Positions 33,946 through 43,588 of a stretch of DNA of 64,000 nt are shown here, in pieces. Source of the DNA: an uncultured bacterium. GTDB taxonomy: Bacteria > Krumholzibacteriota > Krumholzibacteriia > LZORAL124-64-63. The position numbers were made by a program, and so were the translations under genes. The first letter of the stretch is position 1. Every line of letters begins with the position of its first letter. The stretch spans positions 1 to 64,000 of the forward strand of contig CALEMW010000226.1 in NCBI GenBank assembly GCA_937910695.1, in the 5' to 3' direction. Under the pieces are notes generated by a model. That model made no database searches. It worked only from the letters and a program-made list of their open reading frames with translations, and was not told the origin of the DNA.

Positions 33946-35880
33946 TTACTTCACGAGCATCAGCTTGCGGACCTGCATCACCTCGCCGCCGAGGCGGAGA
34001 CGGGCGAAGTAGGTGCCGGAAGCCATCTGCTTGCCGGAGCCGTCCGAGCCGTCCCAGTGGTAGATGTACTCCTGGCCGCCCTGCAGGCGTCCGTTCTGGA
34101 TCGTTTTGACCAGTTCGCCGCGGATGTTGTAGACGTTCAGCTGCGCCAGGTTGTCCCGGGTCATCACGAAGCGGATCTCCGTCTTCGGGTTGAACGGGTT
34201 CGGGGCGATGCGGCTGAAGCCGCCGGCCGGCAGCAGCGGGGTCTCCTCGACGCCGGTGCTCGGGTCCAGGTACACGTCGGCGTCCTGGATGGGCACGAGC
34301 TCGAAGTTGCCGAAGTCGTAGGTCATGAAGCCGGCGATGCTGACCCGGTCGCCCAGGTCGGCGGCATAGGTCAGGGTGATGTACGGATCCACGAACAGCG
34401 AATCCAACGGCGTGTTGGTCGTGGAGATCTTGAAGGTGCCGTACTGGTCGGCGCCAGTCGTATCGATCACGGTCGAGACGAGGGTGCGGACCCAGACGCT
34501 TTCCCAGGCTTCGCCGGAGTAGCTGTCGCCGTCGATGTCCGGGCTGGCGTCGTCGCTCAGGACGCTCGTGGCCACGATCGCGGGCTCGGGCAAGGCATTG
34601 CCGAAGGAATCGATGAACACGGCGCTGCCGTTATGGGGCTCCATTTCGGTCAGGCCGTAGTACTCGTTGATGTAGCCGCCCACGCGCACCGCGTCGCCGG
34701 GGAGCACGTAGTTGGTGGCGGTGCCCTCGTAGACGAGGATGCCGCTGAACTCGCCGGTGCCTTCCTGGAGCACGAACTTCGAGGGCGAGCCGACGTCGCC
34801 GGTGCCCGCGGTCACGATGCCCTGCACGTTGACGACCTTGCCGTTGTAGGGCGAGGTCTGCGGGAAGCTGTCCGGGTGCACGTACTGGCAGGTGTAGATG
34901 GACGTGAAGTCCACGGCCACCTCGTACCAGCCGGCCGGCGCGTTGCCGGGGTTCAGCGAGCTCTGCATGCCGTCGTCGATGGCCTCGACGTAGAAATCGA
35001 CCTGGCGGCCGGTGTGCATCGCGGGAATGGTGCCCTGGTAGACGTCGCCGCCGATGTTGGCCATGGCCACGCTCGAGAACACGCCGGTGCTGTCGCCCGT
35101 GTCGTCACGGAAGTAGAGCAGGGCGCTGGAGATGCCGCTGTCGTCGGTGATCGTGGCGGTCACGTCGATGGGGTCGGTCGCCATGGGCGTCCAATCCACG
35201 CAGTTGACGTTCTCGACGACCGGAACGGTATCGCCGGTGGGATCCTCGACGAGGTCGCCCTGGCGGCGGGGCTTCATCTCGATCAGGCCGTTGTAGACCA
35301 CGACCGGGCCGCTGATGGCGTACTCGTCGCCGATGGCCACCGCGCCGATGTTGATGCCGGTGTCGCTGTCGATGTAGACGAGCAGCGTGTCGACGGTATC
35401 GGTGATCTCGAACTGGCTTGCGCTGACCGAGGTGATCGTGCCGATCGTACGGACGTGGTTGCCAACGCTCTCGTAGTCGCCCTTGATACCGGACACGGTC
35501 ATGTCGATGGGCGTGACTTCGGCCTCGTTCCCCAGATAGGTGATGTTCGAAGGCGTGACGTTGATCTCGCCGCCGAAGGCGCCCACGGCCCCGGTCACCT
35601 GGATGCGGTCGCCGTAGGTCAGGGGGATGGCGCTGCTGGAGAAGAAGTTGATGCCGCCGGTGGCGCCCTGAATGTAGTGGGTGCCACTGTTGTAGGTCCC
35701 CTTAATGACGTAGACAACGCCTTCGACCGTTACGGTCGCCCCGGCGTGAGGACTGGCCGGCGCACCGGTCAGGGGATCGTAGTACTGGATGTCGTCGATG
35801 GCCGTGATCTGTGCCACGGCGGCCCCTGCGAGGGCCACAACAAGGGCGAGCATGAGCACGCCGGTAGCAGTTTTCTTCAT
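33946..35880 (-). CDS. Secreted OB-fold repeat protein with C-terminal sorting domain
   Basis: 644 residues. MKKTATGVLMLALVVALAGA is the signal peptide, with GAGGAG nine bases before the ATG. Three OB-fold-like units follow (GATVTVEGVVYVIKG and YGDRIQVTGAVGAFGGEINV; IGDEYAISGPVVVYNGLIEM; NVQGIVTAG with GDAVRVGGYINEYYGLTEM), of the kind linked to secreted nucleases. The nuclease part itself is not present. An Ig-like segment (VDFYVEAIDDG) lies in the middle. The C-terminus is a textbook sorting domain: APNPFNPKTEIRFVM, LAQLNVYNIRGELVKTI, WDGSDGSGKQMASGTYF, ending RKLMLVK. Probably surface-attached or released; ligand unknown. It resembles the broken gene at the left end of the window. Confidence 0.85.
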   Translation of the reverse strand: MKKTATGVLMLALVVALAGAAVAQITAIDDIQYYDPLTGAPASPHAGATVTVEGVVYVIKGTYNSGTHYIQGATGGINFFSSSAIPLTYGDRIQVTGAVGAFGGEINVTPSNITYLGNEAEVTPIDMTVSGIKGDYESVGNHVRTIGTITSVSASQFEITDTVDTLLVYIDSDTGINIGAVAIGDEYAISGPVVVYNGLIEMKPRRQGDLVEDPTGDTVPVVENVNCVDWTPMATDPIDVTATITDDSGISSALLYFRDDTGDSTGVFSSVAMANIGGDVYQGTIPAMHTGRQVDFYVEAIDDGMQSSLNPGNAPAGWYEVAVDFTSIYTCQYVHPDSFPQTSPYNGKVVNVQGIVTAGTGDVGSPSKFVLQEGTGEFSGILVYEGTATNYVLPGDAVRVGGYINEYYGLTEMEPHNGSAVFIDSFGNALPEPAIVATSVLSDDASPDIDGDSYSGEAWESVWVRTLVSTVIDTTGADQYGTFKISTTNTPLDSLFVDPYITLTYAADLGDRVSIAGFMTYDFGNFELVPIQDADVYLDPSTGVEETPLLPAGGFSRIAPNPFNPKTEIRFVMTRDNLAQLNVYNIRGELVKTIQNGRLQGGQEYIYHWDGSDGSGKQMASGTYFARLRLGGEVMQVRKLMLVK

Positions 35881-36169
35881 GCTGATAGACTCCTCAGCTT
35901 CAAACACACGGTTGCCTAGCGATTGAGTGCGCAGGGAACGGGCAAAAAACACGGATCCATGACGTGTCAAGTTAGGATCATGAACGAGTGGAACGGGGAT
36001 CGAGGCTGCGATTCAGCCCTCCGTGTTTTGCCGAATGATATCACCATGGATCCGGTTTGTCTATGGATTAGCAAAAAATTAACGGATGAGAAGACAAGGA
36101 GTTCGATATCGATGCCCGTCCGTTTCCAGCACTTCCCATAACGATCTCATGACAACTTTGTGGCGCGAA
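35881..36169. other. 289-bp intergenic region upstream of the OB-fold protein gene
   Basis: No gene is supported. It lies between gpmI and the next gene on the same strand. A TTGACA (minus strand, 35965-35970) stands 85 bases before the ATG, but the bases 17 further on (TTTTGC) make a poor -10, so I do not call a promoter. No terminator hairpin for gpmI is evident. Confidence 0.5.
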
Positions 36170-37744
36170 TCAAAGCAAACGCATAATGGACTCACCAGTC
36201 ATCGCTTCAGGCTGCGGGAGCCCGAGCAGCGCGAGCATCGTCGGCGCGATGTCACGCAAGCCGAATCGGCCAGCTTGGAGCAGGTCGCCGCGGTGGAAGA
36301 ACTCGTTGCCTATCACCACGAAAGGCACGTCGTTCAAGGTGTGGTTGGTCAGCACGCGGCCCTCGGGGGAGATCATCTCCTCGCAATTGCCGTGGTCGGC
36401 GGTCAGCAGCATCACGCCGTTCTTTTCGAGAACCACCGGCACGATCATCGACAGCAGGCCGTCGAGGGTCTTGAAAGCCTCGGCTGCGGCCGCCAGATCG
36501 CCGGTGTGGCCCACCATGTCGCCGTTGGCGAAGTTCACGATGATCACGTCGTGCTCGCCGGCCCGCAGGGCGTCGATCACCACTGCCGCGACGGCGGGAG
36601 CGCTCATCTCGGGCTGAAGATCGTAGGTCGCCACCTTGGGCGACGGTATCAGGGAGCGGTCCTCCCCCGTGAAGGGTTCCTCTCTCCCGCCGTTGAAGAA
36701 GTAGGTCACGTGGGCGTACTTCTCGGTCTCGGCGGTGCGCAGGTTGCGGATACCGTGGGCGGCGAACACGTCGGCCAGAATGTCGACGGGCCGATCGGGT
36801 CCGAACAGTACGGGCAAGCCCATGCTCTCGTCGTAGGTGGTCATGCAGAGATAGTCCACCGCGGGACGGACGGGACGCTCGAAGCCGTCGAAGTCGCCGC
36901 TCATGAAGGCCCAGGTGAGTTCGCGGGCGCGGTCGGCCCGGAAATTCCAGAAAAAGACGGCGTCACCGTCGCGGACGGTGGCCAGGGGCAGGTCGTCGCC
37001 GTCGACCAGCACGGTGGGTTCGACAAACTCGTCTGTGACGCCTGCGGCGTAGGAGGTTCGGATCACCTCGAGGGCGTCGACGCCGGTCTTTCCCTCCCCG
37101 TGGACCAAAACCTTCCAGGCCTTCTCGACCCGATCCCAGCGCTTGTCGCGGTCCATGGCCCAATAGCGGCCCTGAACGGACACGATCTCACCGGCGCCCA
37201 GGGCGTCGCAGGCCTTCTGGATAGTCTCCACGCAGCCCAGACCGCTTTCGGGGTCGGTGTCGCGGCCGTCGAGCAGGGCGTGGATGCACACCCGTCCCAC
37301 CCCGGCATCTTGGGCCAGAGTTATGATGCCTTTGAGGTGATCGGTGTGGGAATGCACGCCGCCGGGTGAGACGAGGCCCAGCAGATGCAGGCGTCCGCCC
37401 GTGGCGGCCAGACGAGCGGTCATGGCCTTCCATTCCGGAATATCGGCGAAAGTACCGTTCTCGATGGCGCGAGTGACGCGATTGAGGTCCTGGTCGATGA
37501 CCCGACCCGAGCCGATCGTGAGATGCCCTACTTCGGAGTTGCCCATCTGGCCGGCGGGCAGACCCACCTCCAGGCCCTTGCACTGCAGCTGCGCGACGGG
37601 ATAGTCGCTCAGCAGTTGCGGCCAGAACACGGGCTCAGCTGCGGTCATGGCGTTGCCGAAATCGCTTCCCTCACCGGTGCGCCAGCCCACGCCGTCGAGG
37701 ATGCAGAGGACCAAGGGAGTGCGGCGGACAGCGTCAGCGGACAT
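36170..37744 (-). CDS. gpmI: 2,3-bisphosphoglycerate-independent phosphoglycerate mutase
   Basis: Interconverts 3- and 2-phosphoglycerate in glycolysis and gluconeogenesis, in the cytoplasm, with two manganese ions. The 524 residues match the family. The metal motif LVLCILDGVGWR (about 11-22), the phosphoserine loop GQMGNSEVGHLTIGSGR (Ser70), VSPGGVHSHTDHL, HALLDGRDTDP and the C-terminal metal ligands NFANGDMVGHTGD and LLTADHGNCEEM are all present. It overlaps the small upstream gene by 11 bases, so the two are translated from one message. Confidence 0.97.
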   Translation of the reverse strand: MSADAVRRTPLVLCILDGVGWRTGEGSDFGNAMTAAEPVFWPQLLSDYPVAQLQCKGLEVGLPAGQMGNSEVGHLTIGSGRVIDQDLNRVTRAIENGTFADIPEWKAMTARLAATGGRLHLLGLVSPGGVHSHTDHLKGIITLAQDAGVGRVCIHALLDGRDTDPESGLGCVETIQKACDALGAGEIVSVQGRYWAMDRDKRWDRVEKAWKVLVHGEGKTGVDALEVIRTSYAAGVTDEFVEPTVLVDGDDLPLATVRDGDAVFFWNFRADRARELTWAFMSGDFDGFERPVRPAVDYLCMTTYDESMGLPVLFGPDRPVDILADVFAAHGIRNLRTAETEKYAHVTYFFNGGREEPFTGEDRSLIPSPKVATYDLQPEMSAPAVAAVVIDALRAGEHDVIIVNFANGDMVGHTGDLAAAAEAFKTLDGLLSMIVPVVLEKNGVMLLTADHGNCEEMISPEGRVLTNHTLNDVPFVVIGNEFFHRGDLLQAGRFGLRDIAPTMLALLGLPQPEAMTGESIMRLL

Positions 37745-38120
37745 GGAGGCCTCCGAGAATGTCGTCGAGGGTTCCGGGGGGTAGACGCCAGAGTTCGGCG
37801 TCGCCGAGAGCCATCAGGACGGTGCGGGACATGTCGAGACTGTGGGGCGGATCCGCCTCGTTCTCAAGTCGCGTGGTCATGCACGACCCCGCCTGCAGTA
37901 CGGCTCGGCAGAGCTCGCGACCGTCGGTCAGGAACTCCGACATGCGCATGCGCCCGAGACGCAAGACCCAGTCGGCCGGCGCATCCAGCTCAGCAAGCTG
38001 TGAGGGAGCCAGCAGCAGAGGCCGGCGCACGCCCTGGAGATCCTCCAGGAGGTTCGGCCGACGCATGAACAGCCGCGCGTCACGGATCAGGGACAATGTC
38101 GGGATCGGTCGTGCAGTCAC
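37734..38120 (-). CDS. Small protein of unknown function upstream of gpmI
   Basis: 128 residues from a GTG at 38120, five bases after AAGGAG. I recognise no family. The sequence is soluble and mostly helical, with a middle stretch LGRMRMSEFLTDGRELCRAV and two cysteines. Its stop lies 11 bases inside gpmI. A longer upstream frame is open but would pass the ribosome site. The overlap and codon use support a real gene; the function is open. Confidence 0.6.
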   Translation of the reverse strand: MTARPIPTLSLIRDARLFMRRPNLLEDLQGVRRPLLLAPSQLAELDAPADWVLRLGRMRMSEFLTDGRELCRAVLQAGSCMTTRLENEADPPHSLDMSRTVLMALGDAELWRLPPGTLDDILGGLHVR

Positions 38121-38225
38121 ATCGGCTCCTTGGTCGAGAACCAGGACGATAACACGCACCCCGTCCCCCCGCCACAGCAGGCGTCTTGACACGTTCGAAC
38201 ACGGGTTCTATGGTGGTCTCGAATC

Positions 38226-38302
38226 CGTTAGGGGTGGCCTCGAGAGGGGCCTGAGAAACACCCTCAAAACCTGATCCGGGTCATACCGGCGTAGGGAAAC
38301 GG
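38226..38302 (+). promoter_or_regulatory. TPP riboswitch (THI element)
   Basis: The conserved core is unmistakable: GGGGTGGCC, then GGCCTGAGA, ACACCCTC, AAAACCTGATCCGG, TCATACCGGCGTAGGGAAACG. It binds thiamine pyrophosphate and lowers expression when TPP is plentiful. It lies 92 bases before the TonB-receptor gene. After it, GCCGGC near 38325 can pair with GCCGGC near 38347, which is followed by GTTTTC, a possible terminator-type switch. Confidence 0.96.
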
Positions 38303-38394
38303 GCCTACCGAACAGCCAGTGCGGCCGGCCCTCCAATCGTGACGGTGCCGGCGTTTTCATACCCGCCTCCGTCGCATCACCGAGAGGTTCCGAG

Positions 38395-40662
38395 ATGATG
38401 CCAAGCATCCGCTCCCGAGGCGTACCTGCCCTCGCCCTGCTGTTTTTGCTCGTTCCGATGCCCATGACCGCCCTTGCGGCCTCCGCACCCCTCGACACCG
38501 TCAGCCACGTGACCGCCGACGTCGTGGTCACGGCCTCGCGCTACGGTGAGGACCTGCATCTGAGCCACACCAACATCGCCGCCGAAGAGCTGGCCCGGCG
38601 CGTGGGCGTGGAGGACATCCCCATGCTGCTGGCCGGTACGCCCGGCCTCCACGCGTGGTCCGACTCCGGAAACGGCGTGGGCTATACCTACCTGACGATC
38701 CGCGGTTTCAGCTCCCACCAAATTGCCGTAACCATCAACGATATTCCGCTCAACGATCCCGAGGATCATTCCGTGTACTGGGTCGACGTGCCGGACTTCG
38801 CTTCTTCGGTCCACGACATCCAGGTGCAGCGCGGCATCACCAACTCCATCGGCGGCGCCACCGCTGTGGGCGGCACCGTGAACCTGGTGACAGACATGCT
38901 CGCCCTCGAACGCGGCGGCCGCACATCCACCATGTTCGGCTGCTTCAACACCTGGCGCACCATGGCCGAGTATCAGACCGGCCTGGTGGATGGACGGTTC
39001 CAGTCGGCGCTGCGCTGGTCGCGGGTGGAGAGCGACGGCTACCGCGACCGCACCGGCAGCAAGCTGTGGGGCGTGTACTGGAGCGGGCGGGCGCTGCTGG
39101 GCGACCACACGCTGCAGGCCAACGTCTACACGGGTCGCGAGGAATCGCAGCACGGCTGGAACGCCGCCCACGAGGACGACCTGGCCATCAACCGCCGCGC
39201 CAACCCCGAGACCTACAAGAACGCCGTCGACGACTTCCGCCAGCCCCACTACGAGCTGCATCACGGCTGGACGGTGTCGGACCGGGTCTCGCTCCGCAAC
39301 ACCGCCTTCTGGATCCACGGCGCCGGTTATTACGAGAACCTCAAGGAGGGCGAGACGGCGGCGGACTTCAGCCTGGACCGCAGCCTGGGCCTCGCTGCCG
39401 ACGACGAGGTCGACCTGATCCGCCGCAAGAATGTGGACAAGGACCAACTCGGCCTGGTGAGCCACGTGAAGGTGGACCACGGCGGCGGCCGCACCATCGT
39501 CGGCGGCGACGTCTACGACTTCCACAGCGACCACCGCGGCAACGTGCTCTCGGTGCTCGGCGTGAATCCGACCATGGACGAGGACTACTACCGCTACAGA
39601 GGCGACAAGACGGCTTGGTCCATCTACGCCAACGAGATGTGGGAAGTACTGCCCGGCCTGACCCTGCTCGGCGACCTGCAATACCAGCACAAGGTCTACC
39701 GCTTCATGCAGGACGAGGTCGGCAACTTCACCGGCGCCGACCGTCATGCCTACGAAGTCGACTACGGCTTCTTCAATCCCAAGGGCGGCGTGTACTGGGA
39801 CACCCCGGCCATGCCCTTCGGCGGCCGTTGGGGCCTGTACGCCCACATCGGCGTCACCCACCAGGAACCCGGCACCGACGATCTCTTCGACACCTGGCAA
39901 GGCCCCGACGACCTCGGCGTGGCGCCGCTGTTCCGCACGAGCGTCCCGGTGGACGAAACAGGCGACGGTGTGGCCGACTACATCGAGTGGTCTGATCCGC
40001 AAATGGTTGAAGAACGCGCCGTGAACTACGAGTTCGGCACTTCATGGCGCACTGACGCCGTCTCCCTCAAGATCAACGGCTATTGGATGGAGTTCGAGAA
40101 CGAGATCGTGGCCTACGGCGCCGTCGATGAAGACGGCATGGCCATCAAGGGCAACGCCGGCACCACCCTGCACCGCGGCGTCGAGCTTGAGACCGCCGTG
40201 TGGCTCACCGACGCCCACGTGCTGAAGGTGGCCGCCTCGCGGTCCTGGGACGAACACGAGGCCTACACCACGAATTTCGATCCCGAGGTTTGGACACCCG
40301 GCGAGTTCAACCTCAGCGGCAACCCTATCTCCCTGTTCCCCGAACACTTCCTGACCGTGGCCCTCGACTCACAATTCGGCGCCGTCGACACCAGCCTGCG
40401 GTTCCGCAGCGTGGGCAGGCAGTTCCTCGACAACACCGGGAACGCCGACCACACCATCGACAGCTTCGCCACGGTCGATCTGGCCGTCGGCGTTGATATC
40501 GGCGCCCTGCTCGGCCCTTCGACCGTCTCCACGCGCCTGGACCTGCGGGTCAACAACCTGTTGGACGAGGAGTACGAAACCTGGGGCTACTGGTACAATG
40601 GCCGCAATCTGATCCCGGCCGCTGGGCGCAACTTCCTCGTCGGCGTCCACACTTCGTTCTAG
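38395..40662 (+). CDS. TonB-dependent outer-membrane receptor, probably for thiamine or its phosphates
   Basis: 755 residues. Signal peptide to about 29, a TonB box-like VTADVVVTASRYGED (about 39-53), a plug domain (about 55-165: IPMLLAGTPGLHAW, LTIRGFSSHQIAVTINDIPL, IQVQRGITNSIGGATAVGG) and a 22-strand barrel ending NFLVGVHTSF with the terminal phenylalanine. Its position right behind a TPP riboswitch and before a thiamine pyrophosphokinase gene makes thiamine, TPP or a precursor the likely substrate. It would be powered by a TonB-ExbB-ExbD system, possibly another than the one in this window. Confidence 0.92.
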   Translation: MMPSIRSRGVPALALLFLLVPMPMTALAASAPLDTVSHVTADVVVTASRYGEDLHLSHTNIAAEELARRVGVEDIPMLLAGTPGLHAWSDSGNGVGYTYLTIRGFSSHQIAVTINDIPLNDPEDHSVYWVDVPDFASSVHDIQVQRGITNSIGGATAVGGTVNLVTDMLALERGGRTSTMFGCFNTWRTMAEYQTGLVDGRFQSALRWSRVESDGYRDRTGSKLWGVYWSGRALLGDHTLQANVYTGREESQHGWNAAHEDDLAINRRANPETYKNAVDDFRQPHYELHHGWTVSDRVSLRNTAFWIHGAGYYENLKEGETAADFSLDRSLGLAADDEVDLIRRKNVDKDQLGLVSHVKVDHGGGRTIVGGDVYDFHSDHRGNVLSVLGVNPTMDEDYYRYRGDKTAWSIYANEMWEVLPGLTLLGDLQYQHKVYRFMQDEVGNFTGADRHAYEVDYGFFNPKGGVYWDTPAMPFGGRWGLYAHIGVTHQEPGTDDLFDTWQGPDDLGVAPLFRTSVPVDETGDGVADYIEWSDPQMVEERAVNYEFGTSWRTDAVSLKINGYWMEFENEIVAYGAVDEDGMAIKGNAGTTLHRGVELETAVWLTDAHVLKVAASRSWDEHEAYTTNFDPEVWTPGEFNLSGNPISLFPEHFLTVALDSQFGAVDTSLRFRSVGRQFLDNTGNADHTIDSFATVDLAVGVDIGALLGPSTVSTRLDLRVNNLLDEEYETWGYWYNGRNLIPAAGRNFLVGVHTSF

Positions 40663-40670
40663 GAGCTTCG

Positions 40671-41351
40671 ATGAAGATCGCCCATATCCTCGACATCCTC
40701 GCCCCACGCCGCGGTCGGCGAGCCGTCGTTCTCTGCGACGGCCCGCCGCCGGCGGCGGAAACCCTGGCGTCGTGCCTTCACCACGATGATCTCTTCATCG
40801 CCACCGACGCCGCCGGCCAGCCGTTCACCAAACTGTCCCGTCCACCCGATGTCGTGATCGGAGACTTCGACACCCTGGGCATTCCGCCCGACGACAACTC
40901 GACCACACAGTTCATCCACGCCATCGGCCAGAACACAACCGATAGCGAAAAGGCCCTCGACCACGCGGCTCAAGCGGGCTGTGTCGATGCCGTGGTGCTT
41001 GGCGCCCTGGGCGGCCTGTTCGATCACAGCCTCTCGAACGCCGCATTGCCGGAACGGTTTTCGTGGCTGCTGAACGTGATTCTGGTATCCGATGATGACG
41101 TCACCATCCGCGTGGCTGCTGGCGATCAGGGCTTCTGGGATCTTCCTCCACAAACACTGATCTCCCTCACTCCGGTCGGTCCCGGTGCGCGAGGCGTGGA
41201 TTTCGATGGCGTGCGCTGGCCCCTCAAAGGCGCTGATCTATCCTGGGCCGGTGCATCGACGATATCGAACCACGTCGTCGACACGCCGACGCGGCTGTCC
41301 GTGTCTGGGGGGTCGCTGCTGTTCACCGTACGCAAGGGCCTGGTGCCATGA
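40671..41351 (+). CDS. thiN: Thiamine pyrophosphokinase
   Basis: Transfers pyrophosphate from ATP to thiamine to give TPP in the cytoplasm. 226 residues; the family motifs are present: CDGPPP, DDLFIATDAAG (about 40-50), PDVVIGDFDTL (about 59-69), QNTTDSEKALDHA (about 87-99) and the C-terminal barrel with SNHVVDTPTRLSVSGGSLL. It follows the receptor gene by 8 bases and overlaps the next gene by 4 bases. Imported thiamine would be trapped by this enzyme. Confidence 0.94.
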   Translation: MKIAHILDILAPRRGRRAVVLCDGPPPAAETLASCLHHDDLFIATDAAGQPFTKLSRPPDVVIGDFDTLGIPPDDNSTTQFIHAIGQNTTDSEKALDHAAQAGCVDAVVLGALGGLFDHSLSNAALPERFSWLLNVILVSDDDVTIRVAAGDQGFWDLPPQTLISLTPVGPGARGVDFDGVRWPLKGADLSWAGASTISNHVVDTPTRLSVSGGSLLFTVRKGLVP

Positions 41352-42688
41352 GTCTGGTCCTCGTCTACACGGCCTTCCTGGCCTTCGCCGTCCTGCGGCT
41401 TTTCCGCGCCCCGGCCTGCGACGAAACCGACTACATCGTCGCAGGCCGACGCCTGACCCTCCCCGCGTTTGTCGCCACCACCGTTTCGAGCTGGTACGGC
41501 GGCATCCTCGGCGTGGGCGAATACGCCTGGACCTACGGCGTGAGCAACTGGCTCGTGTTCGGCGTGCCCTATTACCTCTATGCCGTGATCTTCGCGCTGA
41601 TACTCGCCGCCCGCGCCCGCCGCAGCGAAGTGCTCACCCTGCCAGACCTGCTCGAACGCCGCTTCGGCCGCGGCCCCGCTCTGGCCGGAGCCGGCATGCT
41701 GTACGTGATGACCGTCCCGGCCGCCTACGTGCTGATGATCGGCGTGCTGGTCCAGATGGCAACGGGCTGGCCTCTGTGGGCCGGCGTGGTACTGGGCACC
41801 GCGTTGTCGGTGGGCTACGTGTACCGCGGCGGGCTGCGCGCGGTGGTGGGCACCGACAAGGTGCAGTTCGTACTGATGTTCGTGGGGTTCGCGGTCCTGG
41901 TGCCGGCCTGCATGATGAAACACGGCGGTCTGGGGTGGCTGCGCGATGCCGTACCCGCAGGCCATCTCGAATGGGACGGCGGCCGCGGTTTCCAGGCCAT
42001 CGCGGTGTGGTACGTGATCGCTGCCTCGACGTTGGTCGAGCCCTCGTTCTACCAGCGCTGCTACGCTGCACAGAATGCCGCCACGGCACGGCGCGGACTG
42101 CTCGTCTCGGTGGCGTTCTGGCTGGTCTTCGACGCGCTCACGACCGTCTCCGGTCTCTACGCCCGCGCCGTCCTGCCCGAGTTGGCCGACCCCATGACCG
42201 CGTTTCCAGCCCTGGCGAACGCCACGCTGCCGCCGTTGCTGCGGGGGCTGTTCATCACCGGCCTGCTCGCGACGATCATGTCGACCGTCGACTCCTACTC
42301 CTTCATCGCTGCCATCACCGGCGGTCGCGATCTTTGGGGACGCTGGACGGGCCGTGGTGAATCTCTGGGTCCCATGCGCGTTGCGCTGACCATCACGGCG
42401 GTGCTGTCGGTCGCCATGGCGATGTGGGCGGGGTCGGCCATCACGTTGTGGCATCATCTCGGAAGCATCGGCACGCCGGTCCTCCTGGGACCGGTGTTGA
42501 TGGCACATACCGGGGTGCGACGATCGAGTCGGAGAGTGCTTTGGTCCATGGCGTCGTCCGGAACGATTTCAGGCGCATGGTTGATCCTCGGAGGCGGCTC
42601 AGCCTGGCTGAACATCGAGGCGATCTTCCCGGGGTTGCTTGTCTCCGGACTCCTGCTGATTCCGAGATCCGGGCTGCATACGAACTGA
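41348..42688 (+). CDS. Sodium:solute symporter (SSS family), candidate thiamine carrier
   Basis: 446 residues with about 12-13 membrane helices. SSS-family marks include ETDYIVAGRRLTLPAFVATT near the N-terminus (sodium-site helix), GYVYRGGLRAVVGTDKVQFVL in the middle and LFITGLLATIMSTVDSYSF. It is translationally coupled to thiN and belongs to the TPP-riboswitch operon, so the probable substrate is thiamine or a thiamine precursor. SSS carriers elsewhere take sugars, amino acids, pantothenate and other compounds, so the assignment rests on context. Confidence 0.88.
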   Translation: MSLVLVYTAFLAFAVLRLFRAPACDETDYIVAGRRLTLPAFVATTVSSWYGGILGVGEYAWTYGVSNWLVFGVPYYLYAVIFALILAARARRSEVLTLPDLLERRFGRGPALAGAGMLYVMTVPAAYVLMIGVLVQMATGWPLWAGVVLGTALSVGYVYRGGLRAVVGTDKVQFVLMFVGFAVLVPACMMKHGGLGWLRDAVPAGHLEWDGGRGFQAIAVWYVIAASTLVEPSFYQRCYAAQNAATARRGLLVSVAFWLVFDALTTVSGLYARAVLPELADPMTAFPALANATLPPLLRGLFITGLLATIMSTVDSYSFIAAITGGRDLWGRWTGRGESLGPMRVALTITAVLSVAMAMWAGSAITLWHHLGSIGTPVLLGPVLMAHTGVRRSSRRVLWSMASSGTISGAWLILGGGSAWLNIEAIFPGLLVSGLLLIPRSGLHTN

Positions 42689-42709
42689 GCCTCTGCCTGA
42701 CAACGAAAA

Positions 42710-42740
42710 CGAGGCCGCCTCCTTCACGGACACGGCCTCG
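42710..42740 (+). terminator. Hairpin between the convergent thiamine operon and mscS
   Basis: CGAGGCCG (42710-42717) pairs with CGGCCTCG (42733-42740) across a 15-base loop. No T-run follows. It could serve both converging transcripts. Confidence 0.45.
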
Positions 42741-42761
42741 TCGATCAGAATCCTGCAAACC

Positions 42762-43580
42762 CTATTCCGGCTTATGCACCACCATCTGCGGGAACGGAAT
42801 CTCAATGCCCTCGCGATCGAAAGCTTCCTTCACGCTGCGGGTGAAGTCGAGCTTCACGCCCCAATAATCGTCGGTGGCGCACCAGGGACGAACCAGCAGG
42901 TTGACGCTGCAGTCCGCAAGCTCACCCACTGCGATCTGGGTCTCGGGCTCCTTCAGCACGCGGCTGTCGGCTTCGAGCAGGCCCTTGATCACAGCCATGG
43001 CCTTGCCGATATCAGAGCCGTAGCCGATGCCCACGACCATGTCGACACGCCGCGTGTCCTCGGCGGTGATGTTCTTGATCGTGTCGCCGAAGATCTTCCC
43101 GTTGGGCACCATGATGCGGATGTTGTCCGGCGTGTTGATGATCGTGGTGAACAACTGCATGGCCATGACCTTGCCGGTCACCCCCGCCACCTCCACGAAG
43201 TCGCCGATCTTGTAGGGCCGGAACACCAGCAGCATCACGCCCGCCGCGAAGTTGCTCAGCGAACCTTGCAGGGCGAAGCCCACCGCGAAGCCGGCGGCGC
43301 CCATCACGGCCACCAGCGAGGCCGTCTCGATGCCGAAGTTCTTAAGCACCGCGATCCAGGTGAAGGCCATCACCAGGAAGTAGACCAGGCTCACCGCGAA
43401 GCTCACGATGGCCTGGTCGGTGTCGGTCTTGGCCAGGGCCTTACGGGTCAGCTTGCGCGCCCAGCCGGCCACGATGCGGCCGACGATGAGCACCAGCACG
43501 GCGCCGATGACCCTCAGGCCATAGACCATTGCGAACTGGGTGAGAGCCTCCCAGATCTTGTCGACGTTCACGTTCTCCAT
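42762..43580 (-). CDS. Small-conductance mechanosensitive channel (MscS family)
   Basis: 272 residues, the size of the classical MscS. Three membrane helices lie in the first 115 residues; the pore helix has the Gly/Ala-rich pattern AVMGAAGFAVGFALQGSLSNFAAGVMLLVFRP. The cytoplasmic vestibule follows (GDFVEVAGVTGKVMAMQLFTT, IMVPNGKIFGDTIKN). It opens on osmotic downshock to release solutes. The ATG at 43580 has AGGAGG four bases before. It is 8 bases after the DUF3078 gene. Confidence 0.94.
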   Translation of the reverse strand: MENVNVDKIWEALTQFAMVYGLRVIGAVLVLIVGRIVAGWARKLTRKALAKTDTDQAIVSFAVSLVYFLVMAFTWIAVLKNFGIETASLVAVMGAAGFAVGFALQGSLSNFAAGVMLLVFRPYKIGDFVEVAGVTGKVMAMQLFTTIINTPDNIRIMVPNGKIFGDTIKNITAEDTRRVDMVVGIGYGSDIGKAMAVIKGLLEADSRVLKEPETQIAVGELADCSVNLLVRPWCATDDYWGVKLDFTRSVKEAFDREGIEIPFPQMVVHKPE

Positions 43581-43588
43581 CACGCCTC

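Noticed and set aside
35965-35970. TTGACA before the OB-fold secreted protein gene as a promoter
   Set aside because: No acceptable -10 at 16-18 bases; kept only as a note in the gap entry.
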